The notes below the pieces were generated by a model. That model ran no database searches, had not been told where the DNA came from, and saw nothing but the letters and a program-made list of their open reading frames with translations. Positions 1 to 6,750 of a DNA stretch of 64,000 bases are shown here, one piece after another. How positions within the stretch are numbered: position 1 is the first letter of the stretch; the number at the start of each line of letters is the position of its first letter. The translations under genes were made by a program, and so were the position numbers. The stretch lies in NCBI GenBank assembly GCA_900315075.1, contig OMXV01000005.1:62001-126000 (forward strand), written 5' to 3'. This DNA is from an uncultured Prevotellaceae bacterium (GTDB lineage Bacteria; Bacteroidota; Bacteroidia; Bacteroidales; Bacteroidaceae).

Positions 1-1185
1 CCAACTGTCTGGCATGCCGTCGCCATCGCTGTCAATACGTGACTCGCCACTCCACACCGTCCATGTCGAGGGATTCCCAAATGGAAGGACATCCTCGGTG
101 GAAATAAGTACGCCATCGGTGCCTAATGAGCGACATTCATCAACCATATAGCAGTCCACATAGTCGCGGTAGGGCAGTGAGGCTCCCACTGTGGGTAGAA
201 GGTCATCGTACAAAGTGGTGGCAGAGATGATATCGAGAGAAGGGTAGGGATAGGGGGCAGTCTGGAAGGTGGGACCGCCACCATATTCGCTATAGGGAAT
301 CTCGTATGGATTAAACTGACCGTCTTTGTTGCTGTCTTGCCAGTTGTCTGAGGCATAGATATTGAAGTCGCTATTGCCCGAGGTAATGGCATTACCACCA
401 CCGGCAGGGCCATTGATAAACAGGTTTCCCTGCGTGTTGGCATAGCTCTTGCCACTGGAGTCACCACCCATCAGATAACAACCATTTTTCCAGTTATAGA
501 CGATGTTGTTCACATATTGGTGAGCCCCTTTCACTTTGTTGTTGCGAGTGCCGTTATCGCAATAAAAGTTGCGGTAGAGGGTGATGCTGTCGGCTTGCAT
601 CAGTCCACCGGCGGAGTGGGTGAGAAGACCTTGTCCGAAGATGCAGTTCATCAGCGTGATACTGTGCAGGTCGCCTTTGCCGTCGGGGTTGATAGAGAAA
701 ACCTCGTCAAGGCCCCAGGAGAAAGAGCAATGGTCGAAAATCATATTGGTGCCATTGGAGATTCCGGCGCAGTCCTTACCGGATGAACCTCCCTTGCCCA
801 TACGGAAACGCATATATCTGACGATGATATTTGAGGAGCCAGAGAAGGATACACCATCTCCATAGACGGTGATACCCTCACCTGGGGCGGTCTGTCCGGC
901 TACATATAGATTTTTTGCAAATACAATTCGGCTGTTGATTTTGATGACACCTGCAACGTCGAATACCACAATACGGTTGGGCTGGCTAACTGCATCACGC
1001 AGCGAACCGGCTCCTGTGTCATTTAGGTTGGTAACGTGATAGACACTTCCGTTTCTACCACCGATGGCTGTGCTTCCCCATCCCATGGCACCAGGAAAAG
1101 CCAACTGTTGGCCCATCATATTAATGGTACTGAATAATGAAAAAACATAGAGGAGGAACCTCTTTGTGAAGTTTGCTCTTTTCAT
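1..1185 (-). CDS. Pectate lyase-like secreted protein (PL1 type), 3' end outside the window
   Basis: The frame is open from an ATG at 1183-1185 to the window edge (395 codons), so the C-terminus is missing. A signal peptide (MKRANFTKRFLLYVFSLFS, then a polar stretch ending GQQ) is followed by FPGAMGWGSTAIGGR and TGAGSLRDAV, the hallmark start of family-1 pectate lyases, and then a parallel beta-helix pattern (IVRYMRFRMGK, DHCSFSWGLDEV). The last visible residues, DSDGDGMPDSW, resemble the calcium-binding thrombospondin type-3-like segment common at the end of Bacteroidota pectate lyases. Expected role: cleavage of homogalacturonan outside the cytoplasm. A promoter -7 box lies 40 nt upstream. 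This fits the pectin locus at the other end of the window. Family assignment is firm; substrate is inferred. Confidence 0.85.
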   Translation of the reverse strand, partial: MKRANFTKRFLLYVFSLFSTINMMGQQLAFPGAMGWGSTAIGGRNGSVYHVTNLNDTGAGSLRDAVSQPNRIVVFDVAGVIKINSRIVFAKNLYVAGQTAPGEGITVYGDGVSFSGSSNIIVRYMRFRMGKGGSSGKDCAGISNGTNMIFDHCSFSWGLDEVFSINPDGKGDLHSITLMNCIFGQGLLTHSAGGLMQADSITLYRNFYCDNGTRNNKVKGAHQYVNNIVYNWKNGCYLMGGDSSGKSYANTQGNLFINGPAGGGNAITSGNSDFNIYASDNWQDSNKDGQFNPYEIPYSEYGGGPTFQTAPYPYPSLDIISATTLYDDLLPTVGASLPYRDYVDCYMVDECRSLGTDGVLISTEDVLPFGNPSTWTVWSGESRIDSDGDGMPDSW

Positions 1186-1225
1186 AGGTTTTTAAGTAGT
1201 TTTTGATAGTTGCTTATTTTTTCTG

Positions 1226-1233
1226 CAAATATA
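1226..1233 (-). promoter_or_regulatory. -7 box of the pectate lyase promoter
   Basis: The minus strand reads TATATTTG, matching the Bacteroidota primary-sigma -7 consensus TAnnTTTG, and predicts a leader of roughly 35 nt before the ATG at 1185. No clear -33 TTG is visible. Confidence 0.5.
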
Positions 1234-1256
1234 AGCAAAATATCAGATTAAATATT

Positions 1257-1264
1257 TAATTTTG
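1257..1264 (+). promoter_or_regulatory. -7 box upstream of the SH3-domain gene
   Basis: TAATTTTG matches TAnnTTTG and lies about 50 nt before the ATG at 1317. It is divergent from the pectate lyase promoter. No good -33 element was seen. Confidence 0.5.
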
Positions 1265-1316
1265 CAAAAAATGTGGTAATGAATGCCATATTATCACTCT
1301 AAAACAATTAGTAATT

Positions 1317-1769
1317 ATGAAACAAATACTTCTCGTTTTGTTCCTGTTTTTAGGAATTTCTGGTGTAAATGCTCAGAAAAATAGTATGAAAGTGGTGGTG
1401 ACGGATGATGGCTCATTAGTCGGACGTTATGTTCGACAGACCGATACCACCTATATTGCCAATCCTTTGGATTGGGAAGTGGAAGTGTCTAAAAAGAGCT
1501 CTCGGGTGGAAATATGGACACCGGAGAAAGGCAAGGGCTTTGTGGTGAGAAAGGATAGAGTACGTGGCAATATCAATGTACGTAAACAACCATCGATAAA
1601 GTCTGCTATCATAGATAAAATCACAGAGGCTGACGGGCAGAAAGATTATCCAGATTGCTTCTTTGACTGTCTTGGCAAGACAGGTGAATGGTTTAAAATC
1701 AGTATCAGAGGAAAGGAAGGTTACGTGCGCGAGGACCTCGTGGACTGGGCCGCTTATTTCGCCGACTGA
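1317..1769 (+). CDS. Secreted SH3-like domain protein
   Basis: 150 residues. An N-terminal signal peptide (MKQILLVLFLFLGISGVNAQ) is followed by a middle region without a recognised fold and a C-terminal bacterial SH3-like module (about residues 75-145). The module shows the typical GNINVRKQPS start, a short GKTGEWFKI strand and a GYVREDLVDW end. Such modules bind peptides or cell-wall material, but no enzymatic domain is present, so the role is unknown. It has its own -7 box and is followed by repeats and a second small lipoprotein gene on the same strand, so the two may be co-transcribed. Confidence 0.75.
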   Translation: MKQILLVLFLFLGISGVNAQKNSMKVVVTDDGSLVGRYVRQTDTTYIANPLDWEVEVSKKSSRVEIWTPEKGKGFVVRKDRVRGNINVRKQPSIKSAIIDKITEADGQKDYPDCFFDCLGKTGEWFKISIRGKEGYVREDLVDWAAYFAD

Positions 1770-1780
1770 TGAGCTGATTA

Positions 1781-1891
1781 GTTGACAAGTAAACAAGTTG
1801 ACAAGTAAACAAGTTGACAAGATATTTGCGTCGTTGGTGGCGGTATTGTCTGAACTCCTATAACTCCTGAACTCTCACTAAGAACTCCCAA
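1781..1891. repeat. Short imperfect tandem repeats between two genes
   Basis: Positions 1781-1821 contain GTTGACAAGTAAACAA repeated about 2.5 times. Positions 1851-1891 contain a second family built on AACTCC/ACTCCT words. The stretch separates the genes ending at 1769 and starting at 1903. Neither family encodes anything visible. Confidence 0.7.
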
Positions 1892-1902
1892 ATTAACATC
1901 TT

Positions 1903-2319
1903 ATGACTTCCAAACTTAAAAACTCACTAGTATTAACCCTCGTTATAATAGCTTTCGTTGCTTGTAGGGTTTATGATAAGCCCCCATCGCTCAAAACACC
2001 TGAACCTTCACCACACAATGGCGTGTTTGTTAATGGCAAAGACACGTTGTGGATGAATGGCGATGGCAAAACCATCAGATGGCATTTTGAGAAAGCTCTT
2101 CCAGAGATAGGGCAGTCGGGTAGGGGCGAATATGTGTTCCTTTTTGGTCATGGCAAGTATCGTTATGACGCTGCAGAGGCTTTCCGCATCATCGACACGG
2201 CTCACAACAATGCTTCTCACGAATTTAGGATGAATCCAGGAACAGCTACCCCTGAGGGATTTATCATCACCCGTGATGACCTGAATTACAAAAGTCAAAA
2301 GTTCCAACTTGTAAAATAA
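1903..2319 (+). CDS. Small lipoprotein of unknown function
   Basis: 138 residues. The N-terminus has a lipoprotein signal: positively charged start, hydrophobic stretch LVLTLVIIAFVAC with Cys21 as the likely lipidation site. The mature part contains GVFVNGKDTLWMNGDGKTIRW and a glycine-rich strand pattern suggesting a small beta-rich domain, but no family is recognised. It is followed 1 nt later by a strong terminator, so it closes the transcript that probably starts before 1317. Confidence 0.65.
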   Translation: MTSKLKNSLVLTLVIIAFVACRVYDKPPSLKTPEPSPHNGVFVNGKDTLWMNGDGKTIRWHFEKALPEIGQSGRGEYVFLFGHGKYRYDAAEAFRIIDTAHNNASHEFRMNPGTATPEGFIITRDDLNYKSQKFQLVK

Positions 2320-2358
2320 AAAATATAGAGACGACACATTGAAGCGTCTCTATATTTT
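2320..2358. terminator. Bidirectional intrinsic terminator
   Basis: A stem of about 14 bp (core AATATAGAGACG paired with CGTCTCTATATT, positions 2322-2333 and 2345-2356) with an 11-nt loop, flanked by A and T runs. It lies between convergent genes ending at 2319 (+) and 2378 (-) and can serve both. Confidence 0.85.
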
Positions 2359-2377
2359 TCAATTACCTATCTTCCAT

Positions 2378-2848
2378 CTACAATTTTTCATCTTCCATCT
2401 TTAATAGAATTTTTTGGGCGAGTATGTCGCATCCTTCCTCGATTTTATGAAAGACATACTGATACATGTAGTCGGTATCGCCGGATGGATCGGGCAAGTC
2501 ACTTTTGTCGCCAAAGCAGATATCCATGAAACGATGGATACGCTTCCAGTATTTAAAGTCGAGGCGTTTTTGGATTTCCACCAAATGATAAAAATCCATG
2601 CATACGATTAGGTCGGCTGTGTCGATTTTTGTTTGTTCGACATATTTTGCTGCACCGCACATTTCATAACCGGCGTTGCGTGCCATTTCCACCATCTTGG
2701 CATCGCGAGGTTGACCCGTCAGGTTTAGTACACCCGCAGACTCTACCACTACGTCTTCGATACCATGAAGCCTTAACTTCTTGTTAAGTATCGCTTCCGC
2801 CAAAGCACTCCGGCATACATTGGCAGAACATACAAATAATATTATCAT
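2378..2848 (-). CDS. Low-molecular-weight protein tyrosine phosphatase
   Basis: 156 residues, the usual family length. The N-terminal P-loop reads VCSANVCRS, with nucleophile Cys7 and Arg13 of the CX5R motif, and the general-acid loop appears as DLPDPSGDTDYM near residue 118. These enzymes dephosphorylate protein phosphotyrosine in the cytoplasm; in Bacteroidota they are often linked to capsule or exopolysaccharide kinases, but no such partner is visible here. The gene is flanked by a terminator on each side, so it is probably transcribed alone. Confidence 0.9.
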   Translation of the reverse strand: MIILFVCSANVCRSALAEAILNKKLRLHGIEDVVVESAGVLNLTGQPRDAKMVEMARNAGYEMCGAAKYVEQTKIDTADLIVCMDFYHLVEIQKRLDFKYWKRIHRFMDICFGDKSDLPDPSGDTDYMYQYVFHKIEEGCDILAQKILLKMEDEKL

Positions 2849-2867
2849 AGGCTTTCTTTGTTAAAAT

Positions 2868-2908
2868 AGCACCTCACAAGGGATTTACCCTTTATGAGGT
2901 GCTTTTTC
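2868..2908 (-). terminator. Intrinsic terminator downstream of the 885-residue secreted protein
   Basis: AGCACCTCA (2868-2876) pairs with TGAGGTGCT (2895-2903); the stem is extended by AAGGG/CCCTT. On the minus strand it follows the gene ending at 2988 and separates it from the phosphatase. A near copy occurs at 6629-6671 behind the paralogous gene. Confidence 0.8.
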
Positions 2909-2992
2909 TGGAGAAACAGACGCGATGGACGTCCCTACAAAAAATACAAATATCTTGTCAACTCGTCAACTTGTCAACTCATCAACATCACT
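2895..2992. repeat. Duplicated 3' flank, copy 1
   Basis: The terminator arm, the word GATGGACGTCCCTACAAAAA (from 2924) and the ACAAATATCTTG plus TCAACTCATCAACAT block recur in the same order at 6660-6750. It was therefore duplicated with the gene or converted together with it. The tail also carries CAACTCGT/CAACTTGT tandem words. Confidence 0.8.
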
Positions 2993-5645
2993 TGACCAGC
3001 ACTTTTTTCGTGCTCACCACACCGTTGGCATATGTCTGGCGAACGATGTTCACACCCTTGGTGAGTGTGCCGCGACGGGTGCCGTCGAGACCATAGACCT
3101 CAGTGCGGATGATGTTGCCAACGGGCTGGAGCGTAGCGATGGCGTCGAGAGCTGACTCAGAATAAGTCTGGGAGTACTCACCGTTGTTCATCAAATATAC
3201 ATCATAGATCTGTCCACTCGACTTGGCGGCGGTGTGCAGGATACGCACATACACCTCGCTGTTCTCTTCGTAGCTCACCTTTGTGCGTTTCCAGTTGCGC
3301 TTGATGAGCGAGTAGTTCACGTCGCCGAGTTTTGTCCAGTTCTCGCCGTCGGCGCTCACCTCTATCTGCATGGTGGGGATTTCGCCCTCATTGCCGTTGC
3401 CTGCATAGACGATGACATCGAATGGTCCGGCATACTTGGCCGTTGTCTCTAATGAGGCATTGAACGGACCGTCTGTAGGCTGCTTGCCGAAGGTGACGGC
3501 ATTCTTTGTGATACCGATACTGTCGTTCACACCGATGACATCCTCTGCAGCATCGGGATTGCGGTAACTGGTGTCACCTATGTCGAATTTCTGGTCGAGT
3601 TTTTCCCAAACCATCACCTGACCGCGTGACTTGATAATCCAACCGCCTGCTTCGTAGGTCTCTGGTGGCAGCACGTTGTAGATAGTGCTGTCTTGACCTT
3701 CGCTGCCAGTCACTACTTCTTTCACAGAGTTGTAGTCATAGTATTCACCAGAATTCTTACCCCATGTGAAGAAATAGTTGGCATTGACAATCTCACCAGC
3801 ATCGTTGGTCTGCTGACCCTTGCCCTGCCAGTCGTCGGCATTGGCGTCGAAGTGTGCCATGATGTCCCAACGGATGGTGGTGTTGTCGATACCATCGACA
3901 CCCACGAATTGGCTTACCACCTCAGAGGGAAGGAAATCGCCGCCGGAGACAAAAGCAGATATGGTGGTCGGTGTGGTAATCTCAACTGGTTCACTTGCAA
4001 CGGCCGATTCTTCGATGACTCCACTATTGCGGAAGTTGTAATAGACGGTAGTGCCTTCATCGGATGAGGCGAAAGTTACGATTGACTTGCCTTGTTCGCG
4101 TGTCACGGTGATGACGGGTGTGGCGGCCTGTGTCTTCACGATTACTTCTTTTTCAACAATCTCACTCGGTGTGTAACCGTCGCCAATACCGAAGGTCTTC
4201 ACAGTGGTATTTTGTGTCACTGTAAATGGTCCTTCATAGACAAGGCTTTGCTCTGTGGGGTCGTTACCGTCGAGAGTGTAGAAAATCTTGTTGCTGTGGT
4301 TGGCAGAGATGCTCACAGTGGTATAACCATCGGCGAACTCGGTGCTGATGACGGGCTTAGCCACGGGCTTCACCTCTTGTTTAGTGTCGGTCACGGCTTG
4401 CAAAGCTTGTGGTATCAGCTGTGAGATGACATCTTGGTTGGCATTGAACATGTTCTCTATGGAGAGAGGCAGCAGCATATAAGCGTTGCGTCCGGGATTG
4501 TGAATATGAATGGCGGTCATGTCTCCGGCAGTTGCCACAACTTTATCATTGGCGAAGTAGTCACCTAATTCAACACCGGTGATACTGCCGTCGAGAAGCA
4601 GTTCCAGACCCTCGGCGAGGTCCAAGCCCTCAAACATACTGTTTTCCGCGTCGAAGACAGTGAGTGTCTTGGCACCACTGTCGATGGCACGACCATAGCC
4701 CAGAGGTTCATAAAGGTTGGTATTCAGATTGAGTGTGGGTACGTAGGCAATGACTTGCTTGATAATTCCGATGCCCCCGATATTGTCGTTGGGAATGGAT
4801 GGGCTGATTACGATTGACTGAAAATCACGAAGATTGGTGATCATGTCACTTTCCCATTCTGGATACCATACACCGTCAATTTGAGCGATGTCCATGGGAG
4901 TTAGTTCGAAACGGCTGTCGCCAAGAAGATAGATGTAGGCGTAGTCGTCATCAAGCGACCCCATGCTGCTGTCATAGACATAACCCACCTTCTGGGCTTC
5001 TTGCACTTGAGGAGCGTCGCCCTCGTCAATCATGAACAGGGTGAAGTCGATACCGGCATCGGGAGTGAGTTGGAACTGTACATCCACGGAGTCGGGGCTG
5101 TCGGTTTCCACCTGCCAGGTGAAGGAGTAGGTGCCGAGGGAACCTTCTACTTGGTTGCCAAGGAAAATGCAAGTGCCATCGGTCTGGGTGCCATCAATCA
5201 GTTTTAGGTAACTCTGTACGGGAGCAATACCACGATTGGTGGCAGTGCTATTGGCTGAGCGGCCAACAATGGTGATTTTCTGACCATTGGCGAGTTTTGG
5301 GAATGTGATTTTTGTGGATTTGCGGGTAAGGCGCATCTTGGTGGTAGCCAAATGGATACTATTGTCTTTGTTGCTGCCGATGTCGAAGTATAGTCCTTCT
5401 GTTTCAGGGATGACCACACCATTGGCCAGCAGGTAACTGTCTGTTGCGGGCTTACCGATGTTCTTCCAGTTGTTGGTCGCTCCGTCCTCGCCGGTTCCAT
5501 TCGATGCCCAGTGTGAGGCGTCAGCATTTAGGTTCTCGATGGTCTCGTCGCTGAGACCTTTGGTGAAGTCCCAAGTCTTCTTCACTTGTGCACTCATGCC
5601 CATTACGAGCATTAGCATCATTGTCAGTGTAAATAGTTTTTTCAT
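2988..5645 (-). CDS. Large T9SS-type secreted multidomain protein (paralogue A)
   Basis: 885 residues. Signal peptide 1-20; beta-rich N-terminal module with TWDFTKG at 24-30; an alpha/beta region about 217-395 (VGYVYDSS, SIVISPSIP, YFANDKV) resembling a Rossmann or glutamine-amidotransferase-like fold without obvious catalytic residues; two chitobiase C-terminal-like (FN3-like) repeats about 430-505 (KIFYTLDGNDPTEQSLVYEG) and 508-580; a discoidin-like beta domain about 600-835 (IEVSADGENWTKLGDV); and a C-terminal tail 840-885 (TEVYGLDGTRRG ... KKVLVK) like T9SS type-A sorting domains. No enzyme family is recognised; carbohydrate binding is inferred from the modules. Its C-terminal half is almost identical to the protein at 6747-9458, whereas the N-terminal region differs. 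Confidence 0.75.
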   Translation of the reverse strand: MKKLFTLTMMLMLVMGMSAQVKKTWDFTKGLSDETIENLNADASHWASNGTGEDGATNNWKNIGKPATDSYLLANGVVIPETEGLYFDIGSNKDNSIHLATTKMRLTRKSTKITFPKLANGQKITIVGRSANSTATNRGIAPVQSYLKLIDGTQTDGTCIFLGNQVEGSLGTYSFTWQVETDSPDSVDVQFQLTPDAGIDFTLFMIDEGDAPQVQEAQKVGYVYDSSMGSLDDDYAYIYLLGDSRFELTPMDIAQIDGVWYPEWESDMITNLRDFQSIVISPSIPNDNIGGIGIIKQVIAYVPTLNLNTNLYEPLGYGRAIDSGAKTLTVFDAENSMFEGLDLAEGLELLLDGSITGVELGDYFANDKVVATAGDMTAIHIHNPGRNAYMLLPLSIENMFNANQDVISQLIPQALQAVTDTKQEVKPVAKPVISTEFADGYTTVSISANHSNKIFYTLDGNDPTEQSLVYEGPFTVTQNTTVKTFGIGDGYTPSEIVEKEVIVKTQAATPVITVTREQGKSIVTFASSDEGTTVYYNFRNSGVIEESAVASEPVEITTPTTISAFVSGGDFLPSEVVSQFVGVDGIDNTTIRWDIMAHFDANADDWQGKGQQTNDAGEIVNANYFFTWGKNSGEYYDYNSVKEVVTGSEGQDSTIYNVLPPETYEAGGWIIKSRGQVMVWEKLDQKFDIGDTSYRNPDAAEDVIGVNDSIGITKNAVTFGKQPTDGPFNASLETTAKYAGPFDVIVYAGNGNEGEIPTMQIEVSADGENWTKLGDVNYSLIKRNWKRTKVSYEENSEVYVRILHTAAKSSGQIYDVYLMNNGEYSQTYSESALDAIATLQPVGNIIRTEVYGLDGTRRGTLTKGVNIVRQTYANGVVSTKKVLVK

Positions 5646-5672
5646 AAGCGTAGTTTGATGTATGTTAAGTTA

Positions 5673-6452
5673 TTAGAAAAATAGTATCGGTGTTGAATAT
5701 CTCTTTTTTTGTATGAGTTCCTCTTGCATTCGTTCTATACTGCATTTGAAGAAAAATGCCACTAAGTGCTCGCCTGTACCCTCTATGCGGATTTTACGGA
5801 GGGCGGAAATGTATTCGCCTCTTTGGTCGAGGGTGATAATCGTTAAGGGATGACCGGCTCGCAATAGAATAAAGTTACTCATCAGACGCCCAGTTCTTCC
5901 GTTGCCATCGCGGAAGGGATGCAGGTATTCGAAATAGCCATGCCATTTTGCTGCTACAAACAAAGGATGTTGCCCCTCTGAAAGTGCCTTCTCGGTAGAA
6001 TCCATCAATTGGGGTATGTGTGATATTAATTGTTCATGGTCCCCAAAGATGGTGTCGCCGGCAGCCATATCTTCTGTGGTATATTCACCGGCAACAGCAC
6101 TAGGCGACTTATAGCTAATGGTGTGCTCTGTAACGAGACGATTGATGTTTTTCAGTAAGTTCTCGTCGAAAGGGTGGGTGAGATTATGCATCATGTAGTC
6201 GAAAGCATGGAAATGGTCGGAAATTTCAGCACATTCCAATAGTGACCGTCCTACAGGTATCATCCCCATCCCCTTTTCGCGAAGAATACGTGTGTCATCT
6301 ACGGTGAAAGAATTGCCCTCAATGGCACATGAATGGGCAGAGAACAGAATCTCGTGGTACTCCATCCATGCTTCTCTGCTCATCCGATCAGAAATCTTCT
6401 GCTCGTATTCTTTCCGGACTTCCTCGTATCTTTCAATCTCTTTTTCAAACAT
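5673..6452 (-). CDS. Fic-domain protein (AMPylator type)
   Basis: 259 residues from the ATG at 6450-6452. An upstream TTG at 6461 would add three residues but lies inside the likely -7 box, so it is rejected. The catalytic motif HPFRDGNGRTGR starts at His178, complete for nucleotide transfer to target hydroxyls. An N-terminal SCAIEGN motif (Ser41-Glu45) matches the (S/T)xxxE(G/N) inhibitory helix, so the protein is probably auto-inhibited (class II Fic). No antitoxin gene is adjacent. It sits between two paralogous secreted-protein genes on the same strand, although nothing suggests that it acts on them. The target is unknown. Confidence 0.88.
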   Translation of the reverse strand: MFEKEIERYEEVRKEYEQKISDRMSREAWMEYHEILFSAHSCAIEGNSFTVDDTRILREKGMGMIPVGRSLLECAEISDHFHAFDYMMHNLTHPFDENLLKNINRLVTEHTISYKSPSAVAGEYTTEDMAAGDTIFGDHEQLISHIPQLMDSTEKALSEGQHPLFVAAKWHGYFEYLHPFRDGNGRTGRLMSNFILLRAGHPLTIITLDQRGEYISALRKIRIEGTGEHLVAFFFKCSIERMQEELIQKKRYSTPILFF

Positions 6453-6458
6453 CCGATG

Positions 6459-6466
6459 CAAATTTA
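6459..6466 (-). promoter_or_regulatory. -7 box immediately before the fic ATG
   Basis: The minus strand reads TAAATTTG, ending 6 nt before the ATG at 6452. A start site at the usual distance would give an almost leaderless message. No strong -33 element was found. Confidence 0.45.
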
Positions 6467-6628
6467 GATAAAAATTTTGGATTTATAAGCCAGTCGAGAT
6501 AAAAAATTAACTATTTGAGAAAAGATAGTGCAAACAGAGCCTTATAGACAGCCAGAATATAAAAGTCCATTATATTCTATAATTCTCAAATTAGAGTGAT
6601 AATAATAATTCTTGTCCTTCAAGATATA

Positions 6629-6671
6629 AAAAGCACCTCATAAGGAAACGATTCACTCATGAGGTGCTTTT
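6629..6671 (-). terminator. Intrinsic terminator downstream of paralogue B
   Basis: AAAAGCACCTCAT (6629-6641) pairs perfectly with ATGAGGTGCTTTT (6659-6671), a 13-bp stem with a 17-nt loop. It separates the 903-residue gene from fic. The rest of the 6467-6746 gap holds AT-rich sequence and the duplicated flank. Confidence 0.85.
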
Positions 6672-6750
6672 ATAACTGTAGCAAGGACGAGATGGACGTC
6701 CCTACAAAAAAGACAAATATCTTGCTAACTAGTCAACTCATCAACATTAC
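6660..6750. repeat. Duplicated 3' flank, copy 2
   Basis: Second copy of the block at 2895-2992: GATGGACGTCCCTACAAAAA (from 6691), ACAAATATCTTG, then TCAACTCATCAACAT leading into the shared 3' coding end. Confidence 0.8.
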
